Assembly (NCBI RefSeq): GCF_963678975.1
Contig: NC_089274.1
Coordinates: 24,389,133 to 24,453,132 of the forward strand
Reading direction: 5' to 3'
Origin: Dysidea avara
Taxonomy: Eukaryota; Porifera; Demospongiae; Dictyoceratida; Dysideidae
Length of the DNA stretch: 64,000 nt
Both the position numbers and the translations under genes were made by a program. This document shows positions 12,625 to 21,417 of the stretch, in pieces; positions within the stretch are counted from its first letter, which is position 1, and each line of letters starts with the position of its first letter. Under the pieces are notes generated by a model. The model saw only the letters and a program-made list of their open reading frames with translations. It was not told where the DNA came from and did not search any database.

Positions 12625-15600
12625 ATTTCTATTAGTAGCTGTACTGTTGTGCACATTACATGTGCAATAGTTACACATATATTAACATATTAAAAGACAC
12701 TGCTGCGAACATTTACAGCAATCAGGTGTGACCATGGTACCTCATTTAGTATATTCCAGGCAAATAGAAACACTTGTCACAAGTGACATAGGCTGGCACA
12801 CTGTATGTTTTAGCTTCAGTAAAAGTTTGTTCTATCAATATTGCAGTCACTAAAAGTGCATTGTAGCATTTTAGGATACCACTTTCTATTTATATACATA
12901 TATATACTGCAATACGTATAATTTGTTGGTCTGTGTCTTTTGTATATGCAGTTTGAGTGGACTATAGAAAACAGCTGGAATGCTTTTATTGCACCATTTG
13001 AAGTCTTACTACTGAACTCAATCAGAAAGTATGTAACTGTATATAGCTTACCAACTATTGTTGTTTATTGTTGTTTGTTTTACTTCAGAACTGTTGATAG
13101 TAAAGTGTTTACCACTGATAGGTTAGTATTGGTGATGGCTAGCTACTTGTGTGAGCTTTTTGTTAATTGCAGATTGTTCTACGTGTGGGATGGAATACAT
13201 AGTAAAGCACGATACATCCGCATCAACGCACAATATGAAAGTTTGTTGTACTTTGTGTGGTTGCTTGTGTTGTCTTTACTACCCTACAAATAGCATAAAC
13301 GTAGTGCTATTCGTCTGGTTCCAGATGCTGACTTATACAGGCTATTCATGTGGCACTCACTCGTTGTAGTAAGGACATCATTATGCTTAATAGACAAACT
13401 TCTTAAGGTTAACATTAGGGTTAGTGTCAGGTTTCTTCTTCATCCAGTCTTCTTACCATATACAAGCTACTTATTGGATTACATTTATGAGATAGAAGCT
13501 GGGTTAGCAGTGATAGTACAGCTGGTACCACACTGGCCTTTCACACCAGTGTCCAGGTTTGAACCCTGCATGGAAATTTTTGTTTTTTTTTCTTGCCAAC
13601 TTTTTTGTCTAAAATTTTTTTATTATGTACAGAACCAGACTTTCTAGCATAATATATTCCCCATTTGTGAGTTTCAATTTTTCAGAGGTTAATGTTGCTG
13701 TCTCCTTCACTGTAGCTCCACACTATCTGGTGTTGTGTAATGTTGAAGTGTTTGGTGTTAATGACACTCAGCCTGTGATGTGGCCACACCCCTCACTGCT
13801 CAACATCAAACATGGCAAGCCAGGCCAGTCATGTGTTGAAGCTTGTGCTGACCACCAAATGGTATGTTGATATAATATGCATGTATTGTATGGACCAACT
13901 AGCCATATTTATTGTTGTACATACTTACTGTTAACCAGTTAATATATCACATGTAACATCAGCTAGAGATCGTAGTGTCTGGGTGATGCCTCAAATGAAT
14001 TTTCCATTATAGCACCATAAGCCATCAGCTAAGGCAACACAGAGTAGATTGTTTAAACACTTAAACAAAAATCTTTTCTATTACATAGTTTATAAATCTT
14101 ACATTTCACCACACATGGGGGGTATTGTGTTCAACTCTAAAGCCCTTTTTAGTTAAAGGTATTAACTTATTAAAGAAAGTCTAACACAGAGTTACTAAAC
14201 TTATGAGGAGTATTGCTACACTCCCATATGAGGACAGACTAAGATATCCTATTATTATTGTAGTGAGATCTTATCGAAACTTACAAAATCTGACATCTAT
14301 TAATCAAGAGTCCCTATAAGGACAGATTTTGGCATCTACCCAAAACGTTTATTGCTAACTGGGTCATGGAACTCCCTACCTGAAGAGGTCATCTCAGCAA
14401 CTTCTATTGCTACCTTATTATAGAGCATGGCCTAAATGTATATACTTGATTGCATATTCTTGCTTGCCAAACTAATGTGAGCATACGTATTTTTCTTAAA
14501 CCTTACCGGTAGTTATGTAATATGGGCCCAAGTGATTTGCCTGATATGTACACCCAAGCTCGAGGGCCTGAGAACGTGAGTGTGTACATATCAGGCAAAT
14601 CACAAGGGCACGTGGTACAACTAATATGTACCATGCCAATTGCAAGCTAAGAGCCCGCGGGCAATTAATCACCCAAACCAATACGAGACCAACCACTGAA
14701 TTTAATATATAGACCAACTTGTGAAATTCGATTATGGGTCAGCAGTAACTAACTAACGTTGTAAGTGCGTTTGTTAACATGAATGCACAAGTCCTATCAC
14801 AGAAAAGTTCAATTACTGAAGCAATTTTACAAGTATTTTGCATTGTTTATGGTTTTACAGACTGTTTACAACATTTAATAAACATCTATAGAGGTAAACT
14901 TTGTTGTAGAGTGTTGTGTTACTCGAAAAGTGGGCATGTCTGTATTCAAAAATACAGTGAACCGTTTGTGAATATGCTATAGCACTAGTTCTCACCATAA
15001 ATAGTGCTGAGCGATAGTAAAAATTTTACTATCACGATAGTTACTCACTAAATATCGTGATAGTGAATACTATCCCGATAGTTTATGAAACACTTCGCTC
15101 TTAACAAAGTCTCAGTTGTATAGCTATGATTTGTAATCATATAGAAAGTTATTTTGCATGCACAGGACATTTGTTAATTAACTACGTGGGAGGCCGATGA
15201 ATATGGACTTTTGGTAAAGCTTTTACAGGCCACTCCTTTGTAAGAAAGCTGGTAACACCTACTGTAAAACAGTATAGAAGGGTTGTTAATACCATTTTAA
15301 TGCAGATCTGAGCTTATCATAACTATCACGATAGTGATATCCTACTATCACGATAACGATAGTGATTTACTATCGCGATATATCACACTATCGATACTAT
15401 TGCTCAGCCCTAACCATAAACCAACGTTTTTCAACAATGACAAATCGCTTTCATCTGAGTGCTGTAGGATGCAAACTCAGACGCATGGTTTTCATCATGT
15501 GACCAATAATAAATTCCCACAATTGATTTTTGGCTTGAGTTTTTATATAAAGAAATTAGCAGTAGTGCTCCCACATCAAGACTAACGTGTACCATAGCCA

Positions 15601-17462
15601 GCCATGGTTTAACTTATGACCAGCCAAGATATGTACCCTGAAATTTGCCTTTGAAGTTAGATGGCTTCATGGTACATAACTTATTACACTATGGTGGTTG
15701 TATTATGAACTTATAGATAATTGTATGCTATTTTGCTCTTTATAGGCATGTGAGCATGGGTATTTTCATTTAATCAATAATCAGAAAGTAAGTAGATTTG
15801 CTGGTTTATTCCAATTTGTAAACTTGTTATTTTGTAACACAGACTGTGGTTAAGAATAACAACTGCAGTGATTTTAAGATCAGTGATCAGTAAGTGATAT
15901 CCACAATAGTGACAGTAGTGCTTATCTAATGTGAGTGCTTCAAGCCATGTTGCAGTTAATCAAATGGCAAACAGCACTATAGTGTGTGTGTGTTTGTTGT
16001 ATGCTTTGGACAGTAAATCACCCCCCACCTTTATTTGCAAATTATGCTTCCAAAATCAAACTTATGATTGTATGCTGATAGTTTTATTGAAGTGTGTCTT
16101 AGTATAATTCGTAAGTTAGGTGACTGCTCTATTAGAGTATTTTGATCTTATCCAGCAAAGTATTATCAGCCAGAAAGCAGTAAATACAGGTTTTTGATTG
16201 CACCACATATAACATACAGTGTGTTTGCTTCCTAGGGTGTGCACATTTAGTTTTAAAATCTTGTTCTACTGAGATAATATATGTAGTGTTGGACGGTATG
16301 GCATTTTTTATTCTGGTATTTGGTATTGAGAAAATACCCCGATATCCGGTATTTCACGGTATCCTGGCAGTCATCTAATAACACACTTTTAATCACCATG
16401 GTGTTACTCTATTTGTGATAAAAGCAGTCAAGTGTTAATCTGTAGTTACTATCCAAAGTTGGGTATATACCACAAGTAAAAGTTACTCATGGCTAACAGG
16501 TTATAAACAACATCTATACAGTTGATACAAGTAGACTGGCACTAGGTTGTAACCTGAAACCTCACAGTTTACTTGTTAGGCTGGCCTTGTGGTCACATCC
16601 AAACCATTAACACATTACTTAATTAAATGCCAAGACATGATGTCTGGCATCCCTCATAGCACAATACACTCATTTCAATAGTACTGGTATATTTGAAAGT
16701 CAATACCTTTCAAACGGTATAATGAAAATACCACAGTATACGGTATTTTTGGTATACCACCCAACACTAAATATGTGCTTGATGCTTTTGCTCTCCTATT
16801 AAATATGATGCTTGAAACTATTCCAGTGTTGACTACGTAATCAATTTTGACACTTTCATTATTTTGGCTTATGGCATCATTATCACATGGTACGGTAGTA
16901 CTATGTATTTTTCTGTCAAAACAATACCGCCCAAATTTTCCTTCACGACAGCTTGGAAAATAGGCCTAACATGCCAACCCTAAACATTTTCAATAAGTTT
17001 TTAATTGAATTTTTTTGAATGTGTTGAATTTTCTTGACTTCTTCAGCCAATCATACCTTAACTATGGTTAAGGCTACATGCAGGCTTGATTTCTTCACTG
17101 TTCAATGTCACTTAGGCCTGCAACATGCCTTTTCATTTACTGCAGCTGCCTCAATGCATGCATCATTGATGTGGCTAGTAATCTTCAATAAAATAAAAAG
17201 CAACAACAGTTTGTAAATATAATATGTGTCAATAATATTAACTACTATTTCTTTCATGTTGTTGTATTATAGGTACTTGAACATGTTACCAGCTGTGCTA
17301 GCACAAGAAGACAGAGAGCACAAATATCCAGCAGGGATGTGTCTAGCTACAGACATTTCATTACTTCTCAGTTGTGTTGGTAAAAGAACTGGTTACCAGA
17401 GACTCTGCCCTTGTAGACATTATCGGAAAGATCAAGTAGCCCTACCTTTAGAACATTTGTAG
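1863..17462 (+). CDS. MGAT5: MGAT5-like GlcNAc-transferase with F5/8C domain, copy A (exons 12-23)
   Basis: This is the C-terminal half of an alpha-1,6-mannosylglycoprotein 6-beta-N-acetylglucosaminyltransferase (GT18), a Golgi enzyme that adds the beta-1,6 branch to N-glycans. Exons: 1863-1912, 4609-4691, 4746-4826, 5468-5654, 12383-12543, 12952-13028, 13089-13121, 13173-13240, 13716-13861, 15746-15787, 15843-15889, 17273-17462 (TAG). Every junction is GT-AG and phases match copy B exactly. GT18 marks include [34 protein letters not shown] and QDFC. Five exons then encode an F5/8 type C domain ([27 protein letters not shown]). The tail returns to MGAT5 ([30 protein letters not shown]). A weak exon 11 candidate with matching phase lies at 1745-1769. 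Exon 10 is not seen nearby, so the 5' half is either left of the window or lost. All visible exons are open. Confidence 0.85.
2016..2192 (+). other. Short ORF resembling a membrane anchor, unsupported
   Basis: From an ATG at 2016 the frame encodes about 58 residues: a short start with basic residues, then the hydrophobic run [20 protein letters not shown]. That is the layout of a type II glycosyltransferase signal anchor. It lies inside intron 12 of copy A, with no clear splice donor or catalytic exon attached. It may be a chance AT-rich ORF or a relic of a duplicated first exon. Confidence 0.15.
2225..2960 (+). repeat. Interspersed repeat Q, copy 1
   Basis: About 650-700 bp matching segments at 39500-40200, 48260-49030 and, reversed, 63240-63910. 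Shared landmarks are a GCCTTCATGGTGCCTTG block, an AAATTTTCTAC block followed by ACTGACTG, a GCCTTCAGAC block and a TTTTTTCACTGTT block. It ends next to a decayed half of the palindromic repeat P (CCCTAATCGAAC, TTTTTCCTTATAC). Probably a non-autonomous transposon family; this copy is the most rearranged. Confidence 0.6.
3212..3282 (-). tRNA. tRNA-Gln (TTG), inside MGAT5-A intron 12
   Basis: A complete 71-nt cloverleaf: acceptor GGTCCTA/TAGGACC, box A TGGTGTAATGG, anticodon loop CTTTGAA (anticodon TTG) and box B GTTCAAATC. A T-run terminator follows on the minus strand. One T-stem pair is a wobble. It sits antisense to the host gene, in the same intron and orientation as the tRNA at 39219-39289 in copy B. 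Confidence 0.9.
3283..4239. other. Intronic DNA, no gene seen
   Basis: AT-rich intron 12 sequence of copy A. No exon-like block, RNA gene or resolved repeat was recognised. Confidence 0.5.
4240..4587. mobile_element. hAT-type MITE, 348 bp
   Basis: Starts TAATGTTGTGCGATATGG and ends with a complementary terminus (CGATATATTGCACATCACTA). Flanks ATATGTAT and AAATGTAT agree at 7 of 8 bases, fitting an 8-bp hAT target duplication. The interior is AT-rich with repeated ATCACRATA motifs and has no ORF. It lies in copy A intron 12. Confidence 0.7.
4827..5467 (+). repeat. GT microsatellite plus tRNA-headed SINE (copy 1)
   Basis: A GT-rich microsatellite starts right at the splice donor (4827-4886). 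A SINE follows at about 4888-5330, with a tRNA-like head (GTGGCTAGAGCATC as box A-like) and body blocks GGGGACCTGGTGGCCTGG, ACATCAATGGGTATC, GTCCCAGGAGGATTTG and ATCCCAGTGCTGGTT. A second GT/CATG microsatellite fills 5325-5420. Related copies are at 28690-29000, 36828-37190 and 60985-61425. Confidence 0.75.
5723..5978 (-). repeat. BEL/Pao 3' LTR
   Basis: Matches 11434-11689 over its full 256 bp with few differences; preceded by the AGTTT target duplicate. The short ORF through it is an LTR shadow. Confidence 0.92.
5866..7543 (-). pseudogene. BEL/Pao integrase and C-terminal region, broken
   Basis: Three minus-strand pieces form the integrase end of pol. The first (7543-7073) has the zinc-binding H2C2 region (H-x-x-x-x-H then [14 protein letters not shown]). 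An in-frame TAG at about 7072 follows, after which the core continues ([24 protein letters not shown]). A further stop and frame change separate the next core block ([20 protein letters not shown], 6921-6718). The last piece (6717-5866) holds core strand residues and the DUF5641-like tail ([40 protein letters not shown]). DNA-joining activity is known for the family. This copy has at least two stops and one shift, so it is not expected to give one protein. It shares the element with the RT region upstream. Confidence 0.85.
7673..9157 (-). pseudogene. BEL/Pao reverse transcriptase and RNase H region
   Basis: 494-residue open frame covering the BEL/Pao RT and Pao-peptidase/RNase H-like part of pol. 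Visible RT blocks: [36 protein letters not shown] and the polymerase motif YVDN. Then come [20 protein letters not shown], a [15 protein letters not shown]ase H motif, PRLELMAAL and [10 protein letters not shown]. The N-terminal joining segment toward the protease (about 9160-9700) is interrupted by stops, so the frame starts inside pol. It is minus strand, between the protease region and integrase. The frame alone looks open, but the polyprotein context is broken. Confidence 0.9.
9699..10235 (-). pseudogene. BEL/Pao zinc knuckle and A16-like aspartic protease region
   Basis: 178-residue frame. It starts with a Cys/His zinc-knuckle-like stretch ([19 protein letters not shown]), then a Ser/Thr-rich linker, then the DUF1758/A16-type protease core ([17 protein letters not shown], where DEGS replaces the usual DxG/S motif). 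It lies between gag and RT. Frame breaks on both sides separate it from them. Function is by family: processing of the element's own polyprotein. Confidence 0.8.
10280..11362 (-). pseudogene. BEL/Pao gag (DUF1759), interrupted by a stop
   Basis: Starts [14 protein letters not shown] at 11362, just inside the 5' LTR. It has a coiled-coil-like, Leu/Glu-rich N-terminal part, then [16 protein letters not shown]. An in-frame TAG at about 10930-10928 follows. The same frame resumes with the DUF1759 core ([43 protein letters not shown]). Both pieces share one frame, so a single nonsense change separates them. Gag builds the intracellular particle in this family. The downstream end is followed by further frame breaks toward the protease. 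Confidence 0.85.
11384..11433 (-). repeat. 50-bp tandem duplication at the inner edge of the 5' LTR
   Basis: The first 50 bp of the right LTR (plus-strand sense, from TGTGGCGGGG) are repeated once immediately inside the element. The left LTR has one copy. The repeat junction carries CACAGCACCATAAA, also present at 11369-11383 next to the presumed primer-binding region. Confidence 0.85.
11434..11689 (-). repeat. BEL/Pao 5' LTR
   Basis: 256-bp partner of 5723-5978; followed by the AGTTT target duplicate at 11690-11694. It should contain the element's promoter by family rule. Confidence 0.92.
11695..12382. other. Intronic DNA, no gene seen
   Basis: Intron sequence between the BEL element and the first F5/8C exon of copy A. 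Short ORFs here lack family features. Confidence 0.5.
12544..12630 (+). repeat. GT microsatellite at a splice donor
   Basis: The GTATGTTGTGTG donor of exon 16 in copy A runs directly into a (GT)n tract. The same arrangement follows exon 16 of copy B at 43000. Confidence 0.85.
13862..15745. other. Intron 20 of copy A, with LINE remnant and MITE
   Basis: At 14140-14420 the plus strand shows a decayed LINE-like 3' ORF end. There are residues like [20 protein letters not shown], then a region with several stops and [19 protein letters not shown] hAT-type MITE follows at 15002-15412. No host exon is seen. Confidence 0.5.
15002..15412. mobile_element. hAT-type MITE, 411 bp, perfect 8-bp target duplication
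   Basis: Begins TAGTGCTGAGCGATAGTA and ends ACTATTGCTCAGCCCTA. It is flanked on both sides by ACCATAAA (14994-15001 and 15413-15420). Inner ends are packed with TATCACGATAGT repeats. Non-coding. Confidence 0.9.
16284..16769. mobile_element. hAT-type MITE, 486 bp
   Basis: Begins TAGTGTTGGACGGTATGG and ends GGTATACCACCCAACACTA. Flanks AATATATG and AATATGTG agree at 7 of 8 bases. Subterminal repeats of ACGGTAT/ATACCG occur at both ends. Lies in copy A intron 22. Confidence 0.85.
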
Positions 17463-18939
17463 TACATTTTATAAAACCATCCTCAATCATTTCACCAGTA
17501 CATATCGTCTGTACCTTTTTATATAATATAATTATATGTAATATTTTGTCTCAAGATTTAGAAAGATACCAGGTATAATTGTGATCATGGTAATTATTAG
17601 TGAAATGCTACAACTACTAGGATACCTGTTAAGTTACTTGGATAATAAAATTAGTGCTTAAGTACTTAAGTGAATCTACAAAAACAACAAGAACAAGAAC
17701 CTATAATTCAGAATATAAATTGGTATAAAAGGTCATGGAGAAGGACATAAGCAAGGCAGTATATCCCTGAAAGAACACAGTTTCTTTGTGTAGCTAAAAA
17801 GTTATATAATATATCCTGTTAATAAATTGTGTTAAGCAAGTCAACATGTTAAACTGTTCTAGGGTTACAATGGAGCATTTCGATTAACCTTTAATTACCA
17901 GCTGCAGATTTGACAGTCGACAGATATACCTTGTCTGATTGTGATACATTATCCCTTGGTTTCCTGGCACTATATTTAGGGGGTTTCCTGGGTCCCAGAA
18001 ACCTCTTTCAAAATTTGAACTTGTGGCATGGGCTTTAGCGAGAACATCAAACCATCCTAGCTTACAATTAGCTGTGCAGACTACAGACATACAGAAAGAT
18101 GGGAGTAGAGCACAGCTACAGTGCACATAAAAGGAAACTTGCTCAAAGGAGAACAACGGTATGAATTTAACTATAAAGGAAAAATGCTAACTGAGATCAG
18201 GATACTCTAGAGCAGACAGAATTATTCTAATAAAACATTCATAATGGTTGCAGGTATAATTTTATTAAAGAATAATGTAAATACAAGACTAGTTAAATTT
18301 AACTGGAGGATTTGGATATAGCTGTTGGGATCACTACAGTACTTCTAACCTGCCATATTAAAACCATAATTGATAAAGTGGCAACCGCATAACATATTGA
18401 AGATAGCATAATATTATCATAGAGTATGAACTAGTAAATTTTGGAGTATTTGATGTGCAAAATCTGCCCAACAGCTGGGCTCATGTACATCCCTGCATTA
18501 CATGCAAATCTGGAACCCCCATGGAAAAATCTCAAATACGTATGCCCTTGTTTTGCCATACGCTTTCTGACTTTGAGATAATTTATTTCTTTTTGGATGA
18601 ATGGAGACAGCTTCAAGATTTTTATTGGATCAGTAACCTCTAAGCGTATTTTAATTAGAAATAAAAATTTCATCATTTAAAGCAACTGCAAGCCATCCAT
18701 ATAATTTCTTGCATCGATATGTTATGACATTGTAATGAATATTGAAATAGTGAATGCCACTGCAAATTCTTAGTGATGGAAATTTGCAGTGATGCTCACT
18801 CTTTGCCACAGTATTCATTACAGTGCATTAATTTAACCATCATATTACAGTAGCTAATCTTTTGCCCTGAAATCTTTTCTGTTTGTGCCTCGATTGTGTA
18901 GTAAAAGTTGCCCGTGTTCCTATTGTAGCTAATGGGGGC
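17463..18939. repeat. Spacer downstream of copy A, duplicated at 32880-34000
   Basis: Two blocks recur after the (lost) end of copy C. 17545-17640 matches 32905-33000 (CTCAAGATTTAGAAAGATAC, TACAACTACTAGGATACCTG). 18430-18910 matches 33478-33960 (ATGTGCAAAATCT, TTTTGCCATAC, TTTTTGGATGAATGG). This shows the MGAT5-like copies arose by tandem duplication of gene plus spacer. No gene recognised in the spacer. Confidence 0.75.
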
Positions 18940-19194
18940 AGGTATGACTATGCTTTTAAGGTACATGTAGATCACATTGGGTTACTGGTCATGCCTGTTT
19001 TACCAGGGTGGTTTCCTTGGTGAACTAGTGCAGTGGAGTGATCTGATTGCAGTAAGTGTGTTTGTTACAAGCTGTTAGTAGCATAATGTAATCCCCATTG
19101 ACTTATTGACAATATGGTATACCACAAGATCGTGATCAAGGACCACATGTACATCATCAAGATCATGGATCACATCATTAAGCTGGTTGTAATT

Positions 19195-19625
19195 AGTGTT
19201 CCACTGATAATCGGATCGGTGTTGAATCAGAGCCAATATTAGGCATTTTGGTATCAATCGGTATCAGTTATATAGGCATTCTGATACCGATTAATAGCCA
19301 TGTCATTATCATAAATATCATCATAAATGCTATGCTAGCAAAATGTGAGGTATAACAGGCTTGAAATAATGCTGAGTATTATTCTAGCATAAATATAGTG
19401 CAGGAATTGCTTTGCTAAACATTAAGCAGCTACTACTTACTATGTTTGCATGAAGATGATCGAAATACTTTAATAGAACAGTCACTACACAATAAACTGT
19501 TCTAAATCTTCTAAACATGTTGATAGTCCATATCAACAATTTTAAAAGTTATCTACCCCAGTTAGTAGTCACACATAGCTAGGTATTGGTATCAGACTGG
19601 TAGGTATTTTTCTGTATTGTCACTT
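19195..19625. repeat. GGTATC-rich repeat, MITE-like, partial
   Basis: Contains repeated ATCGGTATCAG and TCTGATACCGATT motifs resembling the interior of the MITE at 45628-46318. Ends and target duplication not resolved. It may be a decayed relative. Confidence 0.35.
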
Positions 19626-20034
19626 ATACACCTCAGGATTTTACATGGCATACTACAGGGTTTAGAGTAATCGCGGTATTCATGATATGGTCGCATACAT
19701 ATACTTTACTTCACTGACACGTGTATGTGTTTCTTGTCCATGAATGCTTGGCATAGGAGTACTAGGTGTGTATGTAGTATGTGTGTAGTACCTAGCAGCT
19801 TTGAAAGGACAATATTGTTAATATTTGCTTCTGTTTGCGCTGTTAATTGAAGTATGGATTGCATAGTTGTAGATTGTTCTGTTAGAAGCTGTATTACTAC
19901 CTAAAAGGTCATTACAAGAATGTTATTACAATTACAATTACATAAACAATAAACAACTTCAACACAGTGTAAGTGTTTACCAGAACACCAGACAATTCAA
20001 CAAGGTTTGGACAGCAGTATGTTTAATGTGTTGT

Positions 20035-20180
20035 GTGTATACAGTGGAACCTGTACACTTGAACTTGAAAATGAAGACACCTGGACACTTGGTAATGGTC
20101 CCAAAGTATTCTTTAGCATGTACACTGACCTTGAAAATCAGGACATTTTTGTCAGTCCCAAGGGTGTCCTTAATGCACAG
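20035..20180. repeat. Mariner-type MITE end, partial
   Basis: TATACAGTGGAACCTGTACA resembles the CAGTGGAACCTC termini at 40438 and 40976. The other end is not resolved. Confidence 0.4.
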
Positions 20181-20195
20181 ATTTCACTGTATGAG

Positions 20196-20425
20196 GAAAA
20201 TTTTGGAATTCTAAGTTGGATTAGGGATCACAGAAAAGAAAGTAAGGGAACTAGAAAGGTTGCCATGTACTAGTGCTGACATTTAATCCCTAATTCAGTC
20301 ACGGGTATAAGAATTAAATGTCTACTAGTATATCTGCAGGTGTACATAACCTTCCTTGTTTCCCAACTTTTTTCTGTGATCCTAATCGAATTTGAAATTC
20401 CTAATTTTTCCTTATACTTGTACAA
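20196..20425. repeat. Palindromic repeat P, copy 1
   Basis: Two inverted arms, each containing GATTAGGGATCA, AGTAAGGGAAC/TTGTTTCCC-like, ACTAGT and ATTTAATCCCTAATTC, meet near 20295. Copies occur at 40203-40690 (interrupted), 49035-49140 with 53840-53975 (split by the DIRS element) and 63003-63240. Confidence 0.75.
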
Positions 20426-21417
20426 ATTGTAGTTTGCTCACATTTCAAGGTTTATGGCATTTTGTATTTTGTGTTGCTGTGTAGACACTGTACATGCCCG
20501 GCCATCACATAGTGATAGCCACCAGTTTGAAACCAGATAGCTGCAGCAGGTAATGTCTTCAATACCAAAATAAAGGCCAGGATGCTTAGTGTACAGAGGG
20601 CTTAATATTAGAGTATTATTGGGTAGATGCATGTTAAGGTTGAATGCAGCAGCACAAAAGTATTTTTGTTTCATAATTTAGGAGAGTCAGGTTGCTAAGC
20701 ACTCCAAACACTTATAATGGCTATAAAAACATAATACAGAGATCCCTTGATGATGTGTGTTCATCCATATACATATTATATTGGTATGTATTAGTTTATA
20801 GTATGGTGGATCCTCACTTATCTGAACCTCAGTTATCAATTATCAGAATATCAAGGGTGACTGTTCTATTAGAATATTTCGTTGTGAGTGTGCTTGATAA
20901 TTGAGTTGTTCTGATAGCTTTCAGCGGCACTTATTGACACTATGTCAATAGCCACTCTGTATGTTATATTCTAATCTGTTAGAATATTGCATTGGCTATT
21001 GTGAATTTTCTTTCATAGTTTCCTAGTCAAAGAGAATGAATAGGGAGAACCATAACACTTGTCCCTTTTCTCAGACTCCCAACATCACTCAATGATGCAC
21101 GCATGGTCTACTGTAGTAAATATAGCCACTACACATGTAACTGTATTGGAGGAGAGTTTTCCATGCCGGATTCACAATTGTTGTTTTGCTCAGTCTTGTT
21201 TGATGTTATTTATCATATTTTTTGCTTTGACACTAACAACCTTGTTGTTGAGTGTTCCATTCCAGCAGTATGATTAAAAGGTTGTGATATACTTCTTAGT
21301 TATGTGCATGCCAATCTGTTAATATGCTCAACAATGATTTCACACTAAATTAGCAACAAAGTATTAGCCGCAAAGTGTTTATGCATAAAACATAGCAGTT
21401 TTATATAAGTTAGTCCC

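Noticed and set aside
12417..12678. Minus-strand ORFs across the F5/8C exon and GT tract
   Set aside because: Antisense shadows with (TH)n runs from the microsatellite.
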